A stretch of 64,000 bases of DNA, taken from positions 88,456,363 to 88,520,362 of the forward strand of contig CM061239.1 of the NCBI GenBank assembly GCA_030848705.1. Direction: 5' to 3'. Origin of the DNA: Heracleum sosnowskyi (lineage: Eukaryota > Streptophyta > Magnoliopsida > Apiales > Apiaceae). The notes beneath the pieces were generated by a model that ran no database searches, was not told the origin of the DNA, and was given only the letters and a program-made list of their open reading frames with translations. The position numbers and the translations under genes were made by a program. Below, piece by piece: positions 48,713 to 58,733 of this stretch. The stretch's first letter is position 1. Every line of letters begins with the position of its first letter.

Positions 48713-49228
48713 AAAACCCTAATTTGGTTAAAAACACGTTTTACGAGAAGATAATTATCTACAAGGATTGATAATTATCCAAATCAATACATATCATTAT
48801 ATAACTAATGCTCAAGAATACTGGGGCTATAACAAATGTAATATTGATATAAAACGATATATCCGTCCCCTTAAGCAATTAGGGTTCAGAACAATTTTTC
48901 CATTTTTGAACAAAACGAATTATTCTTGCAGAATCAAATAGGTAGGAATGAAATGATACGAATATCTCTCCCGATAATGATTCGAATACGAAAGACGAAG
49001 AGATAATAATTAATGTACGAAATTCCAACGGGGCCCTTGAATTATCAAAACGGGGCTCAGATTTGAAGAAAATTCCAAATGACGAAATATTTGAAAGGGG
49101 CTTTCCACTCACCATTTAGCACATAATCACACAATAATTATCATTTAATAATATTCCAATACTCCACAATAAATATTTTTATATTAAATATATCATTTAA
49201 TCAAATAATAAAATTCACGGATATTACA

Positions 49229-51031
49229 TGGAGAACTCATGTACATTAATAAATTTAAACACTTTTTTTCTGAAGGAACATAACAATTTGATTAATCCAA
49301 ATTATAATTATATTATTTTACATATAACAAACATAAAAGGATATTATTAAAATATTGAGGGTTTCATATTCATAAACGATAATTTTGAATCTAATACTTA
49401 TATTAAAATGTGTATTTGATTAAAGGTAGGATTATATTTAAATACTAAGAAGTGTGCTTTGATAATTTAAACCAATTATGAATTGATTTTCTATATTGAA
49501 TTGAATTCTTTATGTAAAACTTCTTAACCATCTTTTCTTTTCAGTTTATTTTATGAGTAGGTCAACTGGTCAAGTTAGATAATAAATATTAAACCATCAT
49601 TAAATTAAAGATAATTTCGTTACTTTCGCATGGGTTGTAAAATCGTCAAAATTCAATTTTTAAAACTCAGGATAGAACTCAAATAGTAAAGTATGTATCT
49701 AAATTTTAATAAATATTTTTTTATTATTGTAGCACCAATTTATTTATTTTTCCACTAATTCTTTTAAATATAGAGAAATTTTATATTTCTTTCAAAAAAG
49801 TATCAAAATTAATTAAGAACAAATTCAAATCGATAAAGAATATAATAATATGAGAATAAAATTTTATATAATCATAACATAATTTTTATTCTGTTTAATA
49901 ATTTTTAAGTAATAATGTATTTTAAAATTTTATATACACTGTAAATAAAACCAAAACATTAAAAGTAAAAGCAGTTATTAAGATACTTATATCAGTATAT
50001 ACTTGATATCCTTATTATATTAAATCCTTATATATAATAATCATAATAGAGATCTTATCCAAAATTTTGGTCGTAGATAACCAAATTAATAAGGACCATT
50101 AGATCTTAACTAGATAAATGAAAATCGTTAGATCAAATATTTAAAAAGTGTATTTTATTAATAATAGGATTATATTTAAATTCTAAAATGTGTATTTTGA
50201 TAATTTAAACCAAATATACCAAATGTAAATAAGTTTTCTATATTGAATAGAATTCTCCATGTAAAAAATTCGTGACTTTCTTTTCTCTTCCATAGATAAT
50301 TCCAGTTAAATAAAAAATTTTAAACCATCTTTTAATTAAATATAATTTAATTATCTTCATGTGGGGTATAAAATTGTCAAATTTTGATTTTTAAAACACA
50401 AGATAAAGCCCAAATTAGTAAAGTGAATATTTAAATTCTAATAATAATTATTATGTCATCATTATTTTAATACCAATTTAATTACTTTTTTCTAACTATT
50501 TTAAATTTAGAAATCTATGTTCAAAAATTAAAATCAATCTAAGAAAAATTCAAATCAACAAAGAATATAATAATACGAGGATAAAATTTTATAAAAATTG
50601 TGCATATTTTTAATCCTATTTTATTAAGTTTTAGATCATAACTAATCAAATATTATTTATTATTAAATAATAAATTATACGTAAATGGTGATTTTCTTTT
50701 ATAAGAACTCATAGATACCTAATTTCATTGTTAGCAGGACTATATTCATATTAAAAAAACCGTATTTTGAAATTTTAGACTCGAGGCCAAACTTTTTTAA
50801 CATATATACATTGTAAATTATTAAATTCGAAACTTTAAAAGTTTCTTAATCAATTAGTATAGTACTTTTCTGAAAAATCGTATTTTACAAAATATATTAT
50901 CAAATAACCTATGTCTGCAAGAAAAAAAAATGAAAAAATTCTTTATTTTAAAAAAAAACCTATAAATTTTAATATGTTGTTGGTAGATTCAAACCTTAGA
51001 TCATTCTACATGATAATTTTACTGTTATATC
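49229..51031. repeat. AT-rich intergenic DNA with a diverged tandem repeat of about 730 bp
   Basis: No gene is seen. Two related units run from about 49385-49950 and 50130-50680. Matching blocks include TTGATAATTTAAACCA (offset about 740), TTTTTAAAAC near 49657 and 50390 (offset about 735), and AAAGAATATAATAATA (offset about 725). The start of the unit is also related to 6617-6860, left of the Tekay complex. The last 350 bp before element D are simple AT-rich sequence. The bases ATATC at 51027-51031 are the candidate target copy of D. Confidence 0.55.
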
Positions 51032-51368
51032 TGTTAGGCTCAAGACATGTCTGAATACCACTATTAACAAGCCTACACTATGTGACTATGTCACACTACA
51101 TGACCTAGTGATTTCTATCACTGGGATATAGTATAGGTCTCTAAATGTACTTGTCTTGTTCTCATGAACATTAGTTTGATCATGTATGCTCAGACTTATA
51201 ATGAGCTTAGTAAAGTTTCTTGCATCTAGATTGTATATAGGCCATTGAATAATTATCCTGGTAGAAGTTCAGAAGTGTTCATGCAGCAGGATAGAGTTGA
51301 ATAAGGCTATGAAGAAATAAGTTGCAGGAATTTGTCTAAGGCATTATATAGCAAAGTCAAAAGAAAGC

Positions 51369-51650
51369 TATGTCGTGAAGTCACCAATATCCATGTCGTG
51401 AAGTACTATATCGCATAGTCCATTTTGTACTATGTCGAGAAGTCCTCAAGACACATGTCGTGAAGTGTTGAAGTCAGCAAAGTCAAAGGAGCCTAGATCG
51501 TGAAGTCCTCAGAAGCACTATGTCGCATAGTCATCAAATGACCTATGTCGTATAGTCATCAAATGACCTATGTCGCATAGTCGTCAAATGACCTATGTCG
51601 CAAAGTCTTCAAAGGCTATATCGCGTAGTCCTCACAAGGGAGATCGCATA
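51369..51650 (+). promoter_or_regulatory. Motif array of the A/D family in the 5' LTR of D
   Basis: About twelve units such as TATGTCGCATAGTC, ATGTCGTGAAGTC and TATGTCGCAAAGTC. Several lie in a near-perfect run with a spacing of about 24 bp (around 51540-51610). They match the core of the pre-ORF3 array at 58183-58619. Confidence 0.6.
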
Positions 51651-51961
51651 GTCAGGGATAAAGTGGAGTTCACGATATCAACACTTAGCCGTTTATAACA
51701 AGACAAATCAAGGTATAGAACCAAGAATCAAAGGAGACAAATACTGAAGCATTTGTTCTGGCAAGGTGGTCCAAAGAACAGATGGCAAATCTACAGCTAA
51801 ACTTGGAGAGAAAGATAAGAGACAAGCAGCTACAGAAACGGGAAAGACTCCGAAAAGCAGGTGGTCCTTCCTGACACAGTGAACTTCTTATGGCAGGACA
51901 AGTTGGACTTTCAGAAGGGGTAGCTGTGTAATATTGTGTGTGCCTAGTTTGTATAGGTAAA

Positions 51962-51970
51962 TATATATAT
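51962..51970 (+). promoter_or_regulatory. Candidate TATA box in the 5' LTR of D
   Basis: TATATATAT at the position matching 4850-4858 in element A. It is about 310 bp after the motif array and 310 bp before the LTR end. Confidence 0.5.
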
Positions 51971-52285
51971 CGTGCACACACAACTGTAAGCTGTAAGAGA
52001 GATACACATAGTTATTTTGCTAAGCTCTTTTCTCTGTAAGCAAGCAAGTTCAAACCGTTCTTGTTTAGAAGCCAGAAATTCGATTGTGAATTTCCTGGAA
52101 AGCTGTAGTATTTAATTTGCTTATACAAAGTAGATTAAAGTGATTGTGTGTGTTATTTACTTTCTGCATATTACATATCATAATCACATACAGTTGTTTA
52201 CTTAGTTTTCAAGATCGAAAAATATATCAAACTATCCATTCACCCCCCCTCTGTCTAGTTTCTAGTGGTATTCATTTCTAACAAG

Positions 52286-52296
52286 TGGTATCAGAG
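52286..52296 (+). other. Primer-binding site of element D
   Basis: TGGTATCAGAG, two bases after the 5' LTR, complementary to the 3' end of initiator tRNA-Met. Confidence 0.93.
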
Positions 52297-52333
52297 AATA
52301 GGCTGTTAACGTACAAATAGGAAAAGATCAAGA

Positions 52334-54799
52334 ATGAGTTCACAGAAACTAAGCAGTATCAAGATTCCTCCCTTTAACAAGGAGCACTACAGTTTATGGA
52401 AGAAGAAGATGTTGCTTTTCATCAAAGCTTCTAACCCCATGTATTTAGATATTCTAAAGCATGGTCCCTTCATTCCAATGATCGAGATTGGTGAAACAAC
52501 CAGTGGCACTGAGATTATACCAGCAAAACATGTGCCCAAAGATCCCTTAAAATACACTGATCCTGAAAAGGAAAAAGTGGCATTGGATGGACATCTTCAA
52601 CTTATCATTTGTGAATCTATGGACTTCAACATGTATGGCACTGTTGCTCATTGTACTAGTGCCAAGAAGATGTGGGATCTTATAGAAGTGCTCTGTGAAG
52701 GAACTACTGAAGTAAGAAAGAACAAGAAGCAGATTCTTGTTTCACAATATGAAGCCTTCATGGCTCAGCCAAAAGAGGGAATCACAGAAGTGTTTGAGAG
52801 ATTCAACAAGCTGATAAACGAGCTCAAACTCTATGACAAACACTATGAAACAGAAGAGCTCAATATGAAGTTTCTACTAACTCTGCCAGATCACTTGGAA
52901 CCAAGAATCTCTTCTCTTAAAGAAAGAGATCTGACAAAGATTGGTTTTGATGTGTTGTATGGTGTTTTAAAGACATATGAGTTAGAGCTGTTTCAAAAGA
53001 GATCTATTCAAGCAAAGCAAGGGTTAGTGGCTAATACCTCCTGTGCACTTATTGCTGACAACCTAAGTCAAAGAATGGACTCTCTTAAAATCAGTCAGGT
53101 CAAGATTGAGGAACTAGAAGTTGAAGACACTGGTGATGAAACTCAGGTGGTGTATGATTTACCTGAAGAGGATGAGTTCTACAGTATAGATGAGCTGGAC
53201 AAAATGGAAAACAAATCTTTTGCTTATATGGCTAGGAGGTATCCTAACATAAGGTTTAAAAGAAAGCAGCCATTTAGGTCCAAGTTCAATAATGGAAACA
53301 CTGGTGGATCTAGTGGCTCAAACACCTTCAATAAAGGAAAAGGGATTGCTGGTGCTGCTAAAGGTGGATACAAGACAGGAAGTGTGGATAGGACCAAGAT
53401 AAGGTGCTATAACTGCAATGAACTTGGGCATTTTGCCACTGAGTGCAAAAAGCCTAAACAAGTCAAGAAGGACAAAGCATACTTAGAGCTTGAAGCTAAG
53501 TATGAGGCTCTACTCAAGAAACAACAGGGCAAAGCTTTTATTGCTGAGGGAAAATGCTGGGATGACTCTGATGAAGAAGAAGAACAAGAGTACTCAAACT
53601 ATGCCTTGATGGCATTCTCTGATGAAGGTGATTCAAGTCAGGTACCTATTCTTACTTCTCTTGATATGACTCCCCTTCAATATAAGCAAACTGTTGAAGA
53701 TATGAGCACTGAGATGTTTAATATTCATACTAGCATGTTAGTGGCTAATGAAGAAATTGACAGACTAACTGCTAAGAATGTTGAGCTTACAGAAAAGAAT
53801 GAGCAACTTGAGTTAATGGTTGTGAACCTGGATGGTTTGAAAAAGGAGGTTGAGTATCTTAAAACCAAAGTGATTTGTGCTGAGCAGATAGAGAATGCTC
53901 TTAGAGAACAAATTGCTGAAACTGAACTGAAACTAAGAAGCTTCAAAAACTCCTCTGAACTTATTCAAACCTACCACAAGGAACACACTGAAGATTGCAA
54001 GGTTGGAGTTGGTTTTGACTATGATAATGACAAGGGAAGGAAGAAAGTCAAGGGCAAAGGAAAGGAAACTTTTACAAACAAAAATGCCCCAACCATTCTG
54101 TCAAGTGTTGAACAGCCCATCTTCAGGAAGAGTGTTGTTGAGTTTGATGAGGAACTACTGATCATCAAGCAACAACTACTTGAAGAAGATGAGGCTGCTA
54201 AGAACACTTCTTCCTTTCCTGAACTTGTCAATCAGAAAGAGACCAAAGACAATCTTGTCAAGAGTCCTAAAGCAAAGAAAGAAGTTGCTAAGAAAAGGAA
54301 ACAAAACAGAAATGGTAAAGTTGGTGTTAACAAAGGAAACAACTATGCTTATGTGCCAAATGCTCCCAGGAAACAATGTCAAAAATGCCTATCTGTTAAT
54401 CATTTGACTCATAAGTGTAGTAAGCTTGAAATTGTTGAAGTTGATAACCTAAGTAACCTTTCTGCTAGCATAAATTCTAGTCATGATTCTTTCTGTGGTA
54501 AGCCAAACTGCATGACATGCTATGTGACTGTGATTGCTAACTGTTTATCTCTTAAACATAAACTTGACTCTGCACAATCTGGTGAATCACACACACACAT
54601 ACATTCTCATAGGACAGGGTCCCCAATCAGGGTTGAGAGGGTGAAAACTTCATGTGAGCCTAAGAGTGTAAACTCCAAAGCCACAGAAAAAGTGAAGTCT
54701 CCTACTATGAGAAATGCAATTTATGACAGAAGAATTATTAATCAAAATGTTTCTAAATCATCTGGACCCTACCAAGTGTGGGTACCAAAAACAACTTAG
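52334..54799 (+). CDS. Gag polyprotein of element D (821 aa)
   Basis: This is the capsid and nucleocapsid precursor. It starts MSSQKLSSIKIPPF at 52334, 38 nt after the PBS. The gag domain is recognisable by HYSLWKKKMLLFIKASNP and a helical region to about residue 220. A Gly/Ser/Lys-rich linker leads to CCHC knuckle CYNCNELGHFATEC at residue 358. Acidic and coiled-coil segments follow (about residues 395-540), then a Lys-rich part, a second knuckle CQKCLSVNHLTHKC, a Cys cluster (CGKPNCMTC), and the end GPYQVWVPKTT. No defects are seen. pol follows 11 nt after the stop, in the -1 frame. Confidence 0.95.
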   Translation: MSSQKLSSIKIPPFNKEHYSLWKKKMLLFIKASNPMYLDILKHGPFIPMIEIGETTSGTEIIPAKHVPKDPLKYTDPEKEKVALDGHLQLIICESMDFNMYGTVAHCTSAKKMWDLIEVLCEGTTEVRKNKKQILVSQYEAFMAQPKEGITEVFERFNKLINELKLYDKHYETEELNMKFLLTLPDHLEPRISSLKERDLTKIGFDVLYGVLKTYELELFQKRSIQAKQGLVANTSCALIADNLSQRMDSLKISQVKIEELEVEDTGDETQVVYDLPEEDEFYSIDELDKMENKSFAYMARRYPNIRFKRKQPFRSKFNNGNTGGSSGSNTFNKGKGIAGAAKGGYKTGSVDRTKIRCYNCNELGHFATECKKPKQVKKDKAYLELEAKYEALLKKQQGKAFIAEGKCWDDSDEEEEQEYSNYALMAFSDEGDSSQVPILTSLDMTPLQYKQTVEDMSTEMFNIHTSMLVANEEIDRLTAKNVELTEKNEQLELMVVNLDGLKKEVEYLKTKVICAEQIENALREQIAETELKLRSFKNSSELIQTYHKEHTEDCKVGVGFDYDNDKGRKKVKGKGKETFTNKNAPTILSSVEQPIFRKSVVEFDEELLIIKQQLLEEDEAAKNTSSFPELVNQKETKDNLVKSPKAKKEVAKKRKQNRNGKVGVNKGNNYAYVPNAPRKQCQKCLSVNHLTHKCSKLEIVEVDNLSNLSASINSSHDSFCGKPNCMTCYVTVIANCLSLKHKLDSAQSGESHTHIHSHRTGSPIRVERVKTSCEPKSVNSKATEKVKSPTMRNAIYDRRIINQNVSKSSGPYQVWVPKTT

Positions 54800-54810
54800 T
54801 CACTTTGTGA

Positions 54811-57800
54811 ATGCAGGGCAACAGGAATAAAAGAGTCATATGGATCTTGGACAGTGGATGCTCAAGTCACATGACTGGTGATATAGCCCTGCTATCACAT
54901 TTTGAGGAAAAGGCTGGCCCATCAGTAACCTTTGGAAATGACAACATTGGTTATACAATGGGATATGGCAGTGTTGAATTTGGAAATGTCATTATTGAAG
55001 ATGTAGCATTTGTTGAAGGACTGAAGCATAATCTCTTGAGTATTGGACAGTTTACCAACAGAGGCTTCAAAGTGGAATTTGATGAAGACCTTTGTTCAAT
55101 CTCAAAAAGGGAAAGTGGTGAAGTTGTTCTAACTGGTGTGAAGAAAGGAAGCTTGTTTGTAGCTAATCTCAAGGCTGCAGATAAGGGAGAAATTTGTTGT
55201 TTCTACACAAAAGCCACAAATGAGGAATTCTGGCTGTGGCACAAGAAACTGTCTCACTTGAATGTTCAGGCAATGAACTCTCTAACCAAGAGAGAACTCA
55301 TCAGGGATTTGCCTGCCTTGGAGTTTGTGCAAGATGGAGCATGTGAAGCTTGTCAGAAAGGGAAGATTAAAAGATCAAGTCACAAGAACAAGTTGCTCAA
55401 TACAAACTCAAAACCTCTGCAACTAATTCACATGGACTTATTTGGCCCTGTGAATGTAATGTCCCTTTCCAAAAAGAAATATGCTCTAGTGATGGTTGAT
55501 GACTATTCAAGATATACTTGGGTGGAATTCCTATTCTCCAAGGATGAAGCACCCCAAGTCATAATAGAGCATATCAAGAGAGTTGATAAAGAAGCACAAA
55601 GCACTGGTGCCTCTGTAGTTGCTTTGAGAAGTGATAATGGGACTGAGTTCAGAAATTCAACATTGTATGAGTTTTGCAAAGATAGAGGAATTTCTCAACA
55701 ATTCTCAGCTCCTAGAACACCTCAACAAAATGGAGTAGTTGAGAGAAAGAATAGAACTCTCATTGAAGCCGCAAGGACAATGCTGCTGGATGCAAAGCTA
55801 CCCACTAGCTTTTGGGCTGATGCTGTTAACACAGCATGCTATGTGCAAAATAGAACATTAATCAATAAGAAGTCTGGCAAAACTCCTTACTCATTAATGA
55901 CTGGAAAAAGAGCATCCTTCAAGCACCTGCATGTGTTTGGAAGCAAGTGCTTTGTGATGAAAGATACCTCTGAGCATGTTGGAAAATTTGATGCTAAGGC
56001 ATTTGAAGGTATCTTCATTGGATACTCTCTGGAAAGGACATCATACAGAGTGTTTGTACCTGAGCAACACAAAGTCATGGAAAGCATGGATGTTACCTTT
56101 GATGACAAGAAAACTCCAGGACTGAAAACAAGTGATCAAGACAGTGTGCTATTGAGATTTGAGAATCAAGGTTATCTTGAGGATTCTGAAAGTGAAGATG
56201 AACCCCCTGTTCAAACTGTTCTAGAAAATGAAATTCTTGAAGTTGACAATCTTCTTCAAACACCTGTGCAAGGATTCACAAACACAGGGGGAGAAGAAGA
56301 GAATGCAACTGTCAACCAAAATGAGATTGGAACAGATCAAGGAAATGAACAGGGACACACAAGGAAATGGGACAGAGCCCACACTAGGGATCAAATCATT
56401 GGAGATCCTAGTGAGGGAGTTAGAACAAGAAGGGCAACATTAAATACTTGTCTGTATAGCTGCTTTCTGTCACAAGAGGAACCTAAATTAATTGAAGAAG
56501 CTTTGAAGATTTCTGATTGGATTGTTGCCATGCAAGAAGAGTTGAATCAATTTGAGAAAAACAAGGTATGGGAACTAGTGCCACCTCCAAAAGGAAAGAA
56601 TGTTATTGACACCAAATGGGTGTTCAGGAACAAGATGGATGAAGAAGGAGTGGTAGTCAGAAACAAAGCAAGGCTGGTTGCCAAAGGTTATTGTCAGCAA
56701 GAAGGCATTGACTATGATGAGACATTTGCACCTGTAGCTAGACTGGAAGCCATAAGAATCTTCCTGGCTTTTGCAGCTCACTCAGATTTTAAGGTGTATC
56801 AAATGGATGTGAAAAGTGCTTTTCTCAATGGTGATCTTGCTGAGGAAGTTTATGTGTCTCAACCACCTGGCTTTGAAAGTGAAGACTTCCCAAACTTTGT
56901 GTATAGACTGCTCAAGGCACTCTATGGACTCAAACAGGCACCAAGAGCCTGGTATGAAACTCTATCTCAATTCCTTCTTGAGCATCAATTCACTAGGGGT
57001 ACAATAGACAAAACCCTATTCTTCAAGAAGCATGGAAATGATATCATTCTTGTTCAAATCTATGTGGATGATATCATCTTTGGCTCTTCAAATGAAAAAC
57101 TCTGTGAGAGGTTCTCTAAGTTGATGCAAAGTAAATATGAGATGAGTATGATGGGAGAGTTAACCTACTTCCTAGGCCTGCAAGTACATCAAAGGGAGGA
57201 TGGCATCTTTATAAACCAATCTAAGTATGTCAAGGATCTTTTAAAGAAATATGGTTTAGAAGAGTCATCCCCAGCTAAAACTCCTATGTCTACTGCAATC
57301 AAGCTGGATGAAGACAAGAAAGGCAAGAGAGTTGATATCAAGGTCTATAGAGGAATGGTTGGATCCCTGCTCTATCTCACAGCTAGCAGGCCAGACATCA
57401 TGTTTGCCACATGCCTTTGTGCAAGGTTCCAGTCTGATCCCAAGGAATCTCACATGATGGCCATCAAAAGAATTTTCAAATATCTGAAGGGGACTCCTAA
57501 TCTTGGGCTATGGTATCCAAAGGGCACTGGGTTCAACCTGGTTGGTTATACAGATTCTGATTATGCTGGATGCAGAATTGACAGGAAGAGCACCTCTGGA
57601 AGCTGTCAATTCCTAGGTCAAAGGTTAGTGTCCTGGTTTAGTAAGAAACAACAATCCACAGCAACATCCACAGCTGAGGCTGAATACATTGCTGCTGGAA
57701 GTTGCTGTGCTCAATTGCTTTGGATTAGAAATCAACTCATGGATTATGGACTAGTGTTAGAACACATTCCTCTGATGTGTGATAATACTAGTGCAATATC

Positions 57801-58020
57801 CATTGTTGCCAATCCTGTTAATCATTCTACTACAAAGCACATTGAGATCAGGTACCATTTCATTAGGGAACATGCTGCAAATGGTACCATAGAAGTCTCT
57901 TATGTTCCAACTGAGAAACAATTAGCTGACATATTTACTAAACCTCTGAATGAAGCAGTCTTCAACAGACTTGTGAGTGAAATTGGAATGCTCAATCCTT
58001 CATTCAGTTGTTCTAAGTAA
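54811..58020 (+). CDS. Pol polyprotein of element D: protease, integrase, RT, RNase H (1069 aa)
   Basis: The frame opens ATG CAG GG right after an in-frame TGA (54808-54810). The protease has WILDSGCSSHMTG with Asp14. The integrase zinc finger is HKKLSHLN followed by CEAC, and the catalytic residues are D209, D275 and E311 (35 residues between the last two). Reverse transcriptase has YVDD at 751-754, and RNase H has TDSDYAG and ends ADIFTKPL. No stop or frameshift is present, and length and order are those of a full copia Pol. Whether the ATG is used, or the CAG|GG is a splice acceptor as the TTG in element B would suggest, is open. Confidence 0.95.
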   Translation: MQGNRNKRVIWILDSGCSSHMTGDIALLSHFEEKAGPSVTFGNDNIGYTMGYGSVEFGNVIIEDVAFVEGLKHNLLSIGQFTNRGFKVEFDEDLCSISKRESGEVVLTGVKKGSLFVANLKAADKGEICCFYTKATNEEFWLWHKKLSHLNVQAMNSLTKRELIRDLPALEFVQDGACEACQKGKIKRSSHKNKLLNTNSKPLQLIHMDLFGPVNVMSLSKKKYALVMVDDYSRYTWVEFLFSKDEAPQVIIEHIKRVDKEAQSTGASVVALRSDNGTEFRNSTLYEFCKDRGISQQFSAPRTPQQNGVVERKNRTLIEAARTMLLDAKLPTSFWADAVNTACYVQNRTLINKKSGKTPYSLMTGKRASFKHLHVFGSKCFVMKDTSEHVGKFDAKAFEGIFIGYSLERTSYRVFVPEQHKVMESMDVTFDDKKTPGLKTSDQDSVLLRFENQGYLEDSESEDEPPVQTVLENEILEVDNLLQTPVQGFTNTGGEEENATVNQNEIGTDQGNEQGHTRKWDRAHTRDQIIGDPSEGVRTRRATLNTCLYSCFLSQEEPKLIEEALKISDWIVAMQEELNQFEKNKVWELVPPPKGKNVIDTKWVFRNKMDEEGVVVRNKARLVAKGYCQQEGIDYDETFAPVARLEAIRIFLAFAAHSDFKVYQMDVKSAFLNGDLAEEVYVSQPPGFESEDFPNFVYRLLKALYGLKQAPRAWYETLSQFLLEHQFTRGTIDKTLFFKKHGNDIILVQIYVDDIIFGSSNEKLCERFSKLMQSKYEMSMMGELTYFLGLQVHQREDGIFINQSKYVKDLLKKYGLEESSPAKTPMSTAIKLDEDKKGKRVDIKVYRGMVGSLLYLTASRPDIMFATCLCARFQSDPKESHMMAIKRIFKYLKGTPNLGLWYPKGTGFNLVGYTDSDYAGCRIDRKSTSGSCQFLGQRLVSWFSKKQQSTATSTAEAEYIAAGSCCAQLLWIRNQLMDYGLVLEHIPLMCDNTSAISIVANPVNHSTTKHIEIRYHFIREHAANGTIEVSYVPTEKQLADIFTKPLNEAVFNRLVSEIGMLNPSFSCSK

Positions 58021-58733
58021 ATATGCTGGTTAATTGTTGCAGCAGTAAATTTTCACTGTATTTAAATGATCTATTTGTTTGGAGTGAAAATTAGCTGAGA
58101 TATGATTTATAAATATTTCAGTATTTTACTGCATATTTTTCAAAATCATATTTGTTAGTGGAGTTGTGAGCTTTTGAGACATCTCGATATAGATGATTTT
58201 CAGAGTTCACGACATAGTTCAAATTAAACAGACTTATATCGCAAACTGTTGAGATTGTGAGACTTCGCGACATAGTTCATTTCATGAGTTTGCGACATAG
58301 TTAATTTTATGACTTCGCGACTTAGAATAACTATATCGACAAGTCTCCACATTTGACAGAATTTTGATTTAAATTAATTTTATTTCAAAATTTGATAAAG
58401 TCTGACAAAATGCTTCAAATTCCTAAAAGAGAGCTTTAGACAGGGTATTTCTACTATATCGCAAAGTCTCCCCAATCCTTTCATCTTGAGGACTTTGCGA
58501 CTTAGTTCATTCTTGAGACTATGCGATATACTTTGCAAGACTTTGCGGTACGGGTCATTTCTGACTTCGCGACATACAGATAGACTGTACACATTCATAA
58601 CTCCATATCGCAGTGTCTCTATCATATAAATACCTTTTTCTAACCGTTTGCATCTTTTCATCTTGTCTATTGCTCTCAAACTTTCTAACCTAAGCACAAA
58701 TTCTCTACTCTCTTTCTTACTCTCTCTCTTGAA
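58021..58733 (+). promoter_or_regulatory. Spacer between pol and ORF3 of element D with motif array and TATA box
   Basis: There is no gene. From 58183 to 58619 there are about ten units such as ATATCGCAAAGTCTC and the reverse GACTTCGCGACATAG. They share the core of the LTR array but are arranged in both orientations. The last unit (near 58605-58619) ends about 6 bp before TATAAATA at 58625-58632, 102 bp upstream of the ORF3 ATG. This strongly resembles a core promoter for a separate ORF3 transcript (inference). A CT-rich leader (58700-58730) precedes the ATG. Confidence 0.6.
58625..58632 (+). promoter_or_regulatory. Candidate TATA box upstream of ORF3 of element D
   Basis: TATAAATA, 102 bp before the ORF3 start and directly after the motif array. 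The same octamer occurs upstream of ORF3 in element C on its own strand (41037-41044). Confidence 0.55.

Larger units (their letters stand above)
6861..49228 (-). mobile_element. Tekay/Del-type Ty3/gypsy tandem complex with two nested copia insertions
   Basis: Read on the minus strand the order is: LTR (49228-32823, interrupted by element C), internal region (32822-27074), LTR (27073-10216, interrupted by element B), and a second, truncated and rearranged internal region (10215-6861). The two LTRs are about 3.3 kb without the insertions, they start TGTAATATCC, and a tRNA-Met PBS lies next to each. The clade call rests on the reverse transcriptase, gag and the C-terminal chromodomain-like tail. 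The shared central LTR points to unequal recombination or tandem insertion. No target duplication can be matched because the left end is truncated. Confidence 0.88.
32823..49228 (-). repeat. Right (5') Tekay LTR, split by element C (parts 32823-35612 and 48718-49228)
   Basis: Without element C and one target copy it is 3301 bp, almost the same as the central LTR. On the + strand it starts TGTGATGCCC and ends ATATTACA at 49228. The polyA/T-rich centre (34250-34700) and the GC-rich block near 34740-34990 are conserved in both LTRs. No gene is present. Confidence 0.93.
51032..52283 (+). repeat. 5' LTR of element D (1252 bp)
   Basis: It starts TGTTAGGCTC and ends TTCTAACA. The motif array is at 51369-51650 and a TATA-like run is at 51962-51970. 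It is related to the 1281-bp LTR of element A along its length. A short open frame on the other strand (51685-51981) has no domain and is not supported as a gene. Confidence 0.96.

Noticed and set aside
49229..51031. Host gene between the Tekay complex and element D
   Set aside because: Very AT-rich, no coding-like frame, no splice-site pattern with coding potential. It reads as old repeat DNA.
51685..51981. Minus-strand frame of 98 codons in the LTR of D
   Set aside because: It lies wholly within the LTR promoter region and has no recognisable domain. Element A has no equivalent long frame.
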